Shown: positions 1 to 8,966 of the stretch, piece after piece
Numbering within the stretch: the stretch's first letter is position 1
Layout: each line of letters begins with the position of its first letter
From: Dissophora ornata
Taxonomy: Eukaryota; Mortierellomycota; Mortierellomycetes; Mortierellales; Mortierellaceae
DNA length: 32,598 nt
Assembly: GCA_025201705.1 (NCBI GenBank)
Contig: MU616911.1
Location: 1-32,598, forward strand
Direction of reading: 5' to 3'
Notes under the pieces: model-generated
Told to the model about the DNA's origin: nothing
Seen by the model: the letters and a program-made list of their open reading frames with translations, nothing else
Databases searched by the model: none
Made by a program: the position numbers and the translations under genes

Positions 1-215
1 CAACTTCAACAGAGACACATAGAAACAAAATAAATACCCTATACCCTACTTCAACAGAGAGACATAAAAACAAAATAAGATACCCAACTTCAACATGTTC
101 TTTTTTACGTTGTTTCCAAAGAAAAAAAAAAGAAAAAAAAAAAAAACTGGCAAAAAAAAGATACCCTACTTCGACAGAGAGACAGAAAAATAAGATACTC
201 TACTTCAACAAAAAA
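1..215. repeat. Degenerate tandem repeat, about 40-bp unit
   Basis: A unit of the form 'acttcaacagagagacat...aaaataagataccc' recurs at about 1-45, 46-85, 86-165 (swollen by A- and T-rich insertions), 166-200 and 201-215 (truncated). Copies differ by substitutions and homopolymer length. I see no coding potential. The array lies just downstream of a minus-strand tRNA gene. It could continue beyond the left edge of the window. Confidence 0.7.
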
Positions 216-288
216 AGACCAAGTGGCACCCGAGGCGTTGCCACGGGCACACACTAGTTGGCAATAGTCCGATCCCTTGCTGGGACCC

Positions 289-297
289 AAAATAAAA
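289..297 (-). terminator. RNA polymerase III terminator of the tRNA-Asn gene
   Basis: Read on the minus strand, two T4 runs (TTTTATTTT) lie 6 nt past the discriminator base of the tRNA. A run of four or more T is the usual Pol III stop signal. Confidence 0.6.
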
Positions 298-302
298 GAA
301 AC

Positions 303-376
303 CGCTCCTGGGTGGGCTTGAACCACCAACCTCCTGATTAACAGTCAGACGCGCTAACCAATTGCGCCACAGAAGC
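303..376 (-). tRNA. tRNA-Asn (anticodon GUU), intronless
   Basis: On the minus strand a complete cloverleaf folds. The acceptor arms GCTTCTG and CAGGAGC pair over 7 bp with one G-T pair, followed by discriminator G. The D arm is GCGC...GCGC with a loop containing TTGG. The anticodon arm is TCTGA / CTGTTAA / TCAGG, which puts GTT at positions 34-36 and makes this an asparagine tRNA. The variable region is AGGTT, and the T arm is GGTGG-TTCAAGC-CCACC with the B-box TTCAAGC. Length is 74 nt including the discriminator; CCA is not encoded, as usual in eukaryotes. There is no intron after position 37. Internal A and B boxes act as the promoter. Confidence 0.95.
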
Positions 377-1310
377 TTATTAGTCATGTTTGAGATGACG
401 GCTCTGGTTTCCTGCCATATATGTAGCCATATTAATCACGTGACTCAAATAATTATGGATTAAAAATGAGTAGCCCAAAAAAAAAAAAAAAAAAAAAAAA
501 AAGGGTGCCATGTGGAGGATAGAATTTTGGAAGTGTTAACGCCCTGACGAGGGGTGGAAGTCGTTGTGGGCCTAATGGGTAAGCTCATGGGAACGCAACT
601 GGTTATAAAGTGAAAGTGGACACCTTCGTTGCAAAGGGGGACATGATCCGTAGATGTGTACAGAGAGTTTTAGCTTTGTGTTCACCACGTTATTAAACTT
701 AAGAGGCATATTGCTGTCAAGCGGCATCATGCCTGTCGGCCTGATGAAAGTCGAAGAGCACTCCACTCCACGGCAACCGGAGCGAAAGCTCCCTGGATAC
801 TGTGCGAGGACAGACATTTGACCCGCACGATACACGTGGATCGTACGTTGCTACCACAGGGCTTGAGGTATTTGGCGACTTTGAGAATGAGAGGCATTTC
901 TACTTCTGTTCTCCGCCAACTTCGTCTCCTATGGCAGGTTGAACGCCTCAAAACGAGAAACCCCGACGGCCAGCCATGCGGACTCTTAACAATTTGCTCC
1001 AGCGCATGTCCAAATGCTGAAAGAAGGACTTCTGTGGTGTCTGGTGGAGGATCCTTGAGGCGTGGGACCATAGTACACAGAGCAAGTAGGACGCTCTCCA
1101 GTCGAACAGGGCGTCGTGCAAAATCAGCTTATGGCACCAATGGTGGCTCATCGTTTCCTGATAAAGCCAATTCTCTCTTTCGCAGACCAGCAGCACTGTC
1201 ACCTCTTTCATTCTTCCTTTTCGCCGCTGCTTCTTGATCACATTCAGTCCATCTGAATCCGGCTCCATCCTCTCCCCTCGTTCCCTCATCAGCAAAAAAA
1301 GACCGGCAGA
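377..1310. other. Intergenic region, no supported gene
   Basis: This stretch separates the tRNA (upstream side) from the CDF transporter start. It holds a 26-nt A run at 477-502 and several short overlapping open frames on both strands. None has splice support or a recognisable domain. A pyrimidine-rich segment just before 1311 is a plausible core promoter and leader for the transporter, without a clear TATA box. Confidence 0.6.
477..502. repeat. A26 homopolymer
   Basis: An uninterrupted run of 26 A lies about 100 bp upstream of the tRNA-Asn 5' end. It could be a slippage-expanded tract or the remnant of a retroposed poly(A) tail. No recognisable element body is attached on its 5' side. Confidence 0.8.
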
Positions 1311-3815
1311 ATGGGTCCTAAATCGAAAAAGAAGAACTCTGGCAAGGCAAAGGCCCTGGCTAGCTTGCAGGCCCAGGTTGCCACTGCCAACTCGACCGGA
1401 TCCGCCTCGCCCACATCAGCACCAGCCTCGCCAGCCCTTCCTGCTGCCGCCACCTCCTCCACTCTTTTTACCAGTACCGCTGTCTCTGATACTCCCTCGC
1501 GCCCTTCCTCCACCGTCAACCATGTTGCTGTTCCAGTTGCCAGCAACGTGCCCTTGACCACACAGGAGCAGCAGCAGGTGCACGACGGTCCAGACAACGA
1601 AGCTGAGGACGATCGTGAGGACCAGCCGCTCCTTCAACAGCCACAGGAGGACCAGCGGCTGGTGCAACCACGCAGCCCTCAACTAATTCCCGCCCTTCTT
1701 TTGACAGACGCCAGCGGCCACACCGATGATCACTCACACCCACACTCACACGGGCATGGCAGTGGGCACGTTCATGCTCCGCAGAGCCTAGTTGACAGTC
1801 AGAGCATTATTCACAAGAGCACAACCCCGTTGAAGCAGTCGGCTGGCCAGAATTACGGAGGCACGAGCCAAGGCCCCGCCATTGTAAATATCGAGGACTC
1901 TAACGACAGCGGCAGCAGCAGATCATCCCCGTTGCGGCCTTCCACACCTCCTCCCATCGCCTGCAATGGAGTTCTGATCACAAGCGAATCGACGAAGAAC
2001 AAGCGCAAGCTTATCTTTGTCACGGTTCTCTGTCTGTGTTTCTTTACCGTTGAGATAGTCGGAGGTTACTTTGCAAAGTCGCTCGCGTTGATGAGCGATG
2101 CCTTCCACTTGCTGTCTGGTAATTTTATATTCTTGTTCGTTCTCCAACATGTGTACAACTTGCAGATCGAAGAATTCATTTCCTCCCAACGGCTTGTTGT
2201 GTGCCCTTGTGAAGCAACCAAGAAGTCATGATCTCCTTTTTCTGACCATTGCATTCTCGATCACTCTAACCATGCCTTTTTCTCTCAATTTTGACGTGCA
2301 GATGTGGTCAGCTTCATGGTTTCGTTGATTGCCATCTGGCTCTCGGAACAGCCGGCGACCAAGCGCCACTCATTTGGATACCACCGTGCAGAGGTCCTTG
2401 CGGCCCTGATGTCAGTGTTTATCATCTGGATCTTGACGGCCTTTTTGCTGATGGAGGCGTTTGAGCGCATCAAGAACCCGCAGTCAATTGATGGCAAGAC
2501 CATGTGCATTGTCGCCAGCATTGGTGTCGCCATCAACATCATGTATGTATCTTCTTTGACGCCCACACACTCTCTCTTTCTTTCTTCTACTATCCTGTCT
2601 CTCGGTCGATTTGGATTAAGGCGGAGTATACCATCTTTGCTGACCCTCGTTCCTAATGCATTTCCTTGTGGGTTACCAGCCTTGCATTTGCCTTAGGACA
2701 TGACCACGATCATGGACACGGACACGGACACGATCATGGCCATAGTCATGGTCATAGTCATGAGCACAACCACGACCACGGCCACGATCATTCGCACGAG
2801 CACGAGCACGGCAATGGCCACTCCCATTCCCACGACCCTGCCCACTCACACGACCCTGCCCACTCACACGACCCTGCCCACTCACACGACCACAGCAGCG
2901 ATGGCAACAAAAACAAGGCACAAAAGAAGCAAAAGAAGGTGATTCAAACGCCCATTAATGTGCGGTTCAAGATGGCGGTCATCGTTCCATTGCACAAACC
3001 CATCATACCAATCGTACTAATGCTGTGTATGGTTTATCAATTTATGTAGGAGGTCAACATTAATGTCAAGGCAGCTACATTGCACGTTATTGGCGACTTG
3101 ATCTCGTCTGTGGTATGTCTTGGCAGCAGCGTGACAGTAGCTGGGCGTTGAATTTTATTTTGAGTCACATTCTTACTTGATGGCTATGTATTTTTTATAG
3201 GGAGTGTTGGTTGCATCGATCATCATTATGATCAAACCAACCTGGACTATTGTTGATCCGATCTGTACCGTTCTGTTCTCTATCCTGGTGATGTTTACGA
3301 CATACCGTCTTGTGTGGGACAGCCTTGGGATCTTGATGGAGGGTACGCCTACGCACATTGACCCCGAGGAGATTGAAGCAAGCCTTCTGGAGATTCCGGG
3401 GGTGACCTTGGTCCATGACCTTCATGTCTGGAATTTGACCGCCGGCAAGGTAAGCTCGAGAGCAATAGTCGTGAAATCTGGACCTTGCAGCCGCTCCAAG
3501 CGCTCATCGATATATTTTATGGAAGCCACGGTTCGATTAACCCAACACACGTGTGGTCTATCTTTGAAACAGGCATCAATGGCGGTCCACTTGCAGCTGG
3601 CGCCCAAGAACGAGATGACAAACCGCGATCTGACGATGGCGGACTATGATCGAATTTTGACAGAGGCCCAGAATTTGGTGTGTGGTCAATTCCAGATCCA
3701 TCACTCGACTATTCAGCTGGAGACAGCATACAACTCCAGCGAGCACTGTAGGCCTGACATGTGCTCAAACGAGCCCTTGTCCGTCGTGAATGGGCGCGGT
3801 TACAACGCCGTATAG
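1311..3815 (+). CDS. Cation diffusion facilitator (CDF) zinc transporter, ZRC1/COT1/ZnT type
   Basis: Six exons by frame and splice sites: 1311-2118, 2302-2542, 2680-2938, 3050-3112, 3201-3449 and 3573-3815, giving 620 residues. Residues 1 to about 229 are disordered (Ser/Thr/Pro/Gln). Six membrane segments follow. Both family metal-site signatures are present: HLLSD (266-270, TM2) and HVIGD (448-452, TM5). A cytosolic loop at 357-421 is made almost wholly of HDH/HGH/HSH units, typical of zinc-loading loops, and a CDF C-terminal domain follows ([10 protein letters not shown]). CDF proteins exchange Zn2+ for H+, and fungal ZRC1/COT1 members load the vacuole. Substrate and location here are inferred. 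The last intron is 123 nt, in frame and stop-free. Donor 3 (GTGATT) is weak, so that boundary is the least certain. The gene converges with the gene ending at 4194. Confidence 0.9.
2831..2884 (+). repeat. Three perfect 18-bp tandem repeats within the CDF coding sequence
   Basis: CACGACCCTGCCCACTCA occurs three times in succession, encoding HDPAHS units in the His-rich metal loop. The identity of the copies points to recent slippage expansion. The length is a multiple of three, so the frame is kept. Confidence 0.95.
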
Positions 3816-3830
3816 AGCGTCGGAGTTACA

Positions 3831-3849
3831 GAGAGAGAGAGAGAGAGAG
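3831..3849. repeat. (GA)n microsatellite in the CDF 3' UTR
   Basis: About 9.5 GA units lie 15 bp after the stop codon. Confidence 0.9.
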
Positions 3850-3970
3850 GTAGTGCGATCCATTGGTCTGAGTTCTTTTGAGATGGAGAGTGTACAGAAG
3901 GCCATGCAGATCGCAGTTTCGGCGTCCCCCTGCATTTTTACACACATACACCCTTGAAATCTCAACATAG

Positions 3971-3976
3971 AATAAA
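3971..3976 (+). promoter_or_regulatory. Candidate polyadenylation signal for the CDF gene
   Basis: AATAAA lies about 155 bp after the stop codon in the 380-bp gap between two convergent genes. The rest of the gap (3816-4193) holds no gene that I can see. Confidence 0.5.
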
Positions 3977-4193
3977 AATACAACTGCATTTTGCGGTTTG
4001 CCGCATATGTCGTTCAAAGATGATGCGGAGCTTCATTTGGCAAACGGGTGCGTGATTACTTTTTTTTCCATTTTTGATACACGTTTCTATACAAATGCAC
4101 GCGAGGATGCGGAGTGTCAAAAATAGTGAACGGGAAACGCCATGCTATGCTTACAGTTCTACGGTAATGAACCAGCATTTTTCAGATGTAGAC

Positions 4194-7100
4194 CTACGCC
4201 ACAATATTCTGAACCTTGGCTATCCACTCCTCTCTCACCGTCGTCGTTGTTGCTGCATCACCATTACGCCATCGTCCCAGATCCATTCCGTGGACACAAC
4301 TCTGTTCCAGGACCAACATGGCCTTTGCGAGGTGCATCTCTGTCGACGCGTTGCCTGTCATGGACAGCCAGTCTTGTTCCGACATCTCTGCGACCACCGC
4401 CGCCGACGAAGGCGTAGTTGAAGAGTAAGGTGAGGGAGAAGGCGGCGGCGAAGACGGTGCAGACGCGGGCGTGTTTGTTGATGCAGTGGCGGAGATGCAG
4501 GCCGTGTTCTGGCCACTCCAAGCGGTGCACATGGCGCTGGGCAAGATGCCTGTCTGTTCGAGCTCAATCAAGACGTAGGCGAACGACGCAATCGTCTGTG
4601 GATGCCGGCTTCGCCAAGATTGGCGCCCAGAATTTAGCGTGTTCGTGTTTGTGATTGTAGCCGCGGCTGTGTCAGCGGAGCGGAAGGATGGAGTTTTGTG
4701 CTGATCTAGCAGGTGATCTTCGAATTGGTGTAGCAGATCGAGCAGTGTCTGAAGGAGAGAAATAGATGACGGCGAAGGAGACCATGGTGACGAAGACATG
4801 GATATGGACGACAGCCGTCGTTGATGTTGGACTGGTGCAGAAGGTGGATGGAGGGGTGACACAGCCGTGAAGTCGTTGTTATTGCCATGGTCATGGATAG
4901 AAGAATGGTAGGAGGGCGGTGGGGCGTCGTCGAACTGATGCATGTATCCTTGGAGAGTCCTAGGGTTGAATACTCGCGCTTGGCTTGTGTAGGAGTGGGG
5001 ACGCGTATCATCTTGGTGTTGGTGGCGACGAACAACTTCCAATGAATCCTCGTCATCTTCCTCGCTTTCAATGTCCTCCTCGCTTTCGTTGTCCTCCTCA
5101 TGCTCACCCTGATCGCTCTCGCTATCCGTCTCTACGTCTCTATCCCGCACTTGGCCTTGTCTTTGCTCATACAGCTGCAACAATGGCATTCGGACATACT
5201 GCTGTTGTTGATAATGTCCGATCGCAGAACCGGTGGCTGCATGTTGGCTGGCAGGTCGGACTCGAGTCCGTTGTGTCCTCTGCAAAACCTCCTCCTCGTC
5301 TGAGTCAGAATCATCATCCGAGACAGAATCAAAGAATGAACCGGTCGCAGTACAAGCGACGGGTCCAGTGCTCGTGGTAGTGGACGGACGTGTTTGTTGC
5401 TGCCGCTGTCGCTGTTGAGGTCGGTGTGAGGGCTGCAACAAGGTCGTTGGAGCAGTTGATGTCAAATTAAGTGGTGTCGTGAGCAGTCCTGATGGTGTCG
5501 ATGATGATGATGACACAGAAGACGATGTTGAAAGATTTCCAGGAGTTGTCACCGAAGCACTCAACGACACCGACGATTCCGATCCTGATCCGGATGCTGC
5601 AACTGTGGTTGATGTGCTTTGGTCAGCCTCCCTCTCTGCGTGCCCTTCAGCATCTCTCCGCTTTGATTTGAACCATTTGCTCTTCATGCCCTTAGCCTTT
5701 TTATCCTTGTTCTGGCTCTTTTTAGTCATTGTCGTTATTGTGCCAGAACTGCCGACGCCTCCGTCTTCCGTATCGTCCAAAGGCTCTTGTGCAGAGTTCG
5801 TCTTTCCAAAGATGGCCATGAACGGGTTCTTGCTTTTGAGTTGCGTTAGCGATCCGGAAGCTCTTTTGCCTTTCGTTGTTGTAGACAGTAACGTTTCTGA
5901 AAGATCCGCCTGTGGCGCTGTTATCGAATGGTCAGGGAAGTTCATGCTGTAGGCAGAAAAATGCGATACCGAATCCTGAAGCATAGGGCCTCTCCTGTCG
6001 TAAATGCTCTGGTCATGTTCTAGATCCTGGTCGTCAATAGGAAGCATTGCGTTTGGCAAGACCAGTGTCGCAAGGCCGTGACCCTGACCCCGGCCCTGAC
6101 TCTGACCATGATCACTATCCTCTCTACTATTTCCGTTCCCAGTACCCGAGACACTATGATCTTGCGACCACCCGCTTGACCTCCGACAAGCGTGACCAGA
6201 AATGACCGGTGTTGACACAGGCGTCGCCTCTGGGGTCATTAATCCATGCTGTTCAGGTTCAAGTTCTACGGCGTCGCAAGACTTTAAGGCATTCGCAGCA
6301 ATACCTCGTATTCGCTCTATTTCCTCGTCGTCGTTCTTGATGGCCTCAGGGTCATCGAGCACTGACAGCAACGCACGTGCTAGATCCAGAAGTTGATCAC
6401 GCATGGTGTCTGTGATCTGCTGACATTCTCCCGTACAAGTGTCCAATACTCTGGGTGCAACTCCTGGCGCTGCCGGTACTGCTCTCGCTGAAGTAAATGA
6501 AGATGATGCTGAAGAGGTCGAAAGAATACGCCGATGCCTAGGTGATGAAGTTGAAGCTGGGGCAGTTGTTGTGGCGTCTAGTTGCTGGAGCTGTTGAAGG
6601 GTCGTGAGTTTCCCTTGGGCAGAGCTCATGCTAGATCGTGACCAGACCGAGTGCCCTGATTGGCTGGAAGAACTCAGTCTTGAGCGCGTTGGATTGTGAT
6701 CCTCCTCTTCCTGCTTCTCCGATTCCCCTTCGTTAAAACCTTGATCCGATAACGTCGTGCTACCCTCTCCCTCCGTCTGTGTTGTAGGAGGTGCCGATGT
6801 AGTCAGTAGTAGACCCTCTACTTTCTTCGTGATCGACTCCTTTTCAATCCCGGGGTTTAGCTCAAGTTCTGCGTCGGGGTCCACCAATTGCCGTCCTTCC
6901 CCAACCGTCACTACTCCCGAAGACTCTGTGTGCTGTGAACTACCGCTTTTTACTACCATCGCATCTGTCGGCCGAGTATGGATATACCAAACGCTCTCTT
7001 CTGGATCGTCTGGCAAGGGTATGAACGAAGGCTCCTGTTGCTGTGATGATGACGACGATGATGGTGGCGGTGATGTCGAAGATAAAGTATCCCCGCCAGC

Positions 7101-7340
7101 GGTCCTGCTAAAAAGGACAGTCCCATGCTCTGTCCGGATAGTCTCAAGCTGTGGTGCGACCCGCTTGATATCCTTGACCAAGACTGCACGCTGACGTTTG
7201 ACAAGGTGAATTGGTACTTTGAAAACGTTGATTTCTCCTTGGCTCTCGTTGGCCGTCCCAGTCTGACCATCGCGTTTAGGCTGCTGCTGCAAAGTCGAGT
7301 CAACTACAATGACTTCTTGGTAGGCTGCGCGACGGATCAT
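4194..7340 (-). CDS. Uncharacterised 1048-residue low-complexity protein with PPxY motif and acidic tracts
   Basis: One uninterrupted frame from ATG at 7340 to a stop at 4194; I do not recognise the family. The N-terminus (1-130) has ordered-looking stretches, including WYIHTRPTDAM at about 118-128. A helical, charged segment lies at about 291-350 (TMRDQLLDLARALLSVLDD). A long Ser/Thr/Gln/Pro-rich region follows. Acidic serine runs fall near 667-680 and 746-768 (casein-kinase-2-like), and PPPSY at 807-811 is a potential docking site for Rsp5/Nedd4-type WW domains. The C-terminal ~180 residues look helical and ordered again (LLQTLLDLLHQFEDHLLD; HLAKAMLVLEQSCVHGMDLG). No signal peptide or membrane segment is seen. 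The length without stops, balanced composition and ordered ends support a real gene. A short upstream 5' exon cannot be excluded. Confidence 0.75.
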   Translation of the reverse strand: MIRRAAYQEVIVVDSTLQQQPKRDGQTGTANESQGEINVFKVPIHLVKRQRAVLVKDIKRVAPQLETIRTEHGTVLFSRTAGGDTLSSTSPPPSSSSSSQQQEPSFIPLPDDPEESVWYIHTRPTDAMVVKSGSSQHTESSGVVTVGEGRQLVDPDAELELNPGIEKESITKKVEGLLLTTSAPPTTQTEGEGSTTLSDQGFNEGESEKQEEEDHNPTRSRLSSSSQSGHSVWSRSSMSSAQGKLTTLQQLQQLDATTTAPASTSSPRHRRILSTSSASSSFTSARAVPAAPGVAPRVLDTCTGECQQITDTMRDQLLDLARALLSVLDDPEAIKNDDEEIERIRGIAANALKSCDAVELEPEQHGLMTPEATPVSTPVISGHACRRSSGWSQDHSVSGTGNGNSREDSDHGQSQGRGQGHGLATLVLPNAMLPIDDQDLEHDQSIYDRRGPMLQDSVSHFSAYSMNFPDHSITAPQADLSETLLSTTTKGKRASGSLTQLKSKNPFMAIFGKTNSAQEPLDDTEDGGVGSSGTITTMTKKSQNKDKKAKGMKSKWFKSKRRDAEGHAEREADQSTSTTVAASGSGSESSVSLSASVTTPGNLSTSSSVSSSSSTPSGLLTTPLNLTSTAPTTLLQPSHRPQQRQRQQQTRPSTTTSTGPVACTATGSFFDSVSDDDSDSDEEEVLQRTQRTRVRPASQHAATGSAIGHYQQQQYVRMPLLQLYEQRQGQVRDRDVETDSESDQGEHEEDNESEEDIESEEDDEDSLEVVRRHQHQDDTRPHSYTSQARVFNPRTLQGYMHQFDDAPPPSYHSSIHDHGNNNDFTAVSPLHPPSAPVQHQRRLSSISMSSSPWSPSPSSISLLQTLLDLLHQFEDHLLDQHKTPSFRSADTAAATITNTNTLNSGRQSWRSRHPQTIASFAYVLIELEQTGILPSAMCTAWSGQNTACISATASTNTPASAPSSPPPSPSPYSSTTPSSAAVVAEMSEQDWLSMTGNASTEMHLAKAMLVLEQSCVHGMDLGRWRNGDAATTTTVREEWIAKVQNIVA

Positions 7341-8966
7341 ATGTTGTTATGTATAGGTGAATCGTTTTCTTTTGGTGCTGTGTACGGTTGGGGAGTCTCC
7401 TGGCTTCGATTCGTTGTTGACGCTCTCAAGCTTTCTTTGTTTGTGGAATGCTGCGGGTGGTTGAAATTGCTTTGTCTAAGTCTATGGCGATCAGGTTGAC
7501 GAAATGCAGAGGGAAAGAAACGGGAGAGAGAGGTAGAGTGAGTGAGTGAGTGAGTGAGTGAGTGAGGGAGAAAGATAGAGAGGGATGGGTTAGCTGCAAG
7601 GTATGATAAGGCAAAGTGATAAATGTCAAAATGAATTGCTGAGGTGTCAAAGTTTAGGGTAAATTTCCCGAAAAGCTGATAAAAAACTTTTTTCGATGTG
7701 TTCATGTCGAGTGACAGATCAGACTGGGAGTCGTTCTGGGAGGAAATGCTGCTTCCAACTGAGACAGAAGGACAGTAGGAGCTGGACCAGCTAGACAGGG
7801 GTTGGCATATGTGGCATTGATAAAAATAAAAACGCATAGCGGCTACCAAGGAGGCCACTTATGCATGTGTTTCTGAATCTCAGTTTCGAAAAAGCCTTCC
7901 GTATGGCGAGTGGCAATATGGATATTGCTCCATGCCTCAAGGAATTGCTTTGGTGAAGTCAAAATGCGGTGCATGCCGACGGTGGAGATTACAGAAACAG
8001 AAGTACTGTTGCGTTTCGGTCAACGGCATTTACCAAAGAGCGGGAAGGCGAGAAGCGTGTGGAGGACAGAATGGGAAGAGAGTAGATGAGAGAAGGAGAG
8101 AAGGAGAGATAGAACGGTAGTGAGAAAGAGGAGAGGGGAGGAGGGAATGAGAGTGATCATCGTAAGAAGGGCCTGTCCCCTGCGTTTGCGCTCACAACGT
8201 TAATCTTCGAAAGACAGAGAGAGAGAGAGCGAGTGCCTGATTTGAGCAAATCTGTTGGTTGGACATTTCCCCCAAGCGGATAAACGTGTGGGTGGACCCG
8301 CGATAGAGAATGACCAGCAGGGTCATTCTTGCCTTCAATATAACCTAGGCGCATGTTTACTGCGAAAGAGAAGACTTCATCCATTCGCCATCCCCACCCG
8401 ACTCCACCTGGGTCAAGACACAATCTGCAGTCCTACTGAACATGTATGCAGTGCACTCGATATGGATGCATTCCTCATCTGAAAAAATGCTCAACACGTA
8501 TAGTCCTCCCTACAGGAGAGCTTGCAGAAGTGAACTATCCTCCATTCACCGCCAAACTATTTCCACCACGTGTGGTTGTCAGCCTCCCTTTTTAGTAGTA
8601 TCCAGTGGGACTGGACCTTGTGATGAGCATGCAACGCATGGCGCACGCTCCAAATAATGAAAGCACAAATGCCCAATTATTTTTTTTTCATTGCACGTTG
8701 GGAACAGAAACTTTCCTCAGAAATAGAAAAGAGAAAGATAGAGGGAGAGAGGGAGAGATGGGGAGAGAGAAAACAGGGTACAAGTCGATAAAACTACATA
8801 CAGCTTTTGTAACAAAACATGACAAAGTGCAGAGCGGAGGGTAGAAAAAAAAAAAGCCAAAGCCAAAGGTCATCAAGGACATTAAAGTGAAAAAAAGGTG
8901 TAACGAAAAAAAAAAAATTAGGGGCAGATCTAAAGGCAAAATCCAACCATCCTTTTTTTGCTCTGC
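7341..8966. other. Intergenic region: promoter side of the 4194-7340 gene and 3' side of NOT3
   Basis: No supported gene. On the minus strand it is pyrimidine-rich (plus-strand GA-rich stretches at 8040-8160, 8215-8229 and 8730-8775). It carries a (GAGT)n microsatellite and several A/T homopolymers at 8840-8920. The short open frames here overlap low-complexity DNA and show no domain. Confidence 0.6.
7536..7566. repeat. (GAGT)n microsatellite, 31 bp
   Basis: Nearly eight uninterrupted tetranucleotide copies lie about 200 bp upstream of the ATG of the minus-strand gene at 4194-7340, so in its promoter or leader. Confidence 0.9.

Noticed and set aside
573..1237. Overlapping open frames on both strands upstream of the CDF gene
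   Set aside because: No domain, no splice support, and both strands look equally open, as expected for unconstrained GC-balanced DNA.
2673..2942. Antisense and off-frame open readings over the CDF His-rich loop
   Set aside because: They are shadows of the GAC/CAC/CAT repeats of the real frame.
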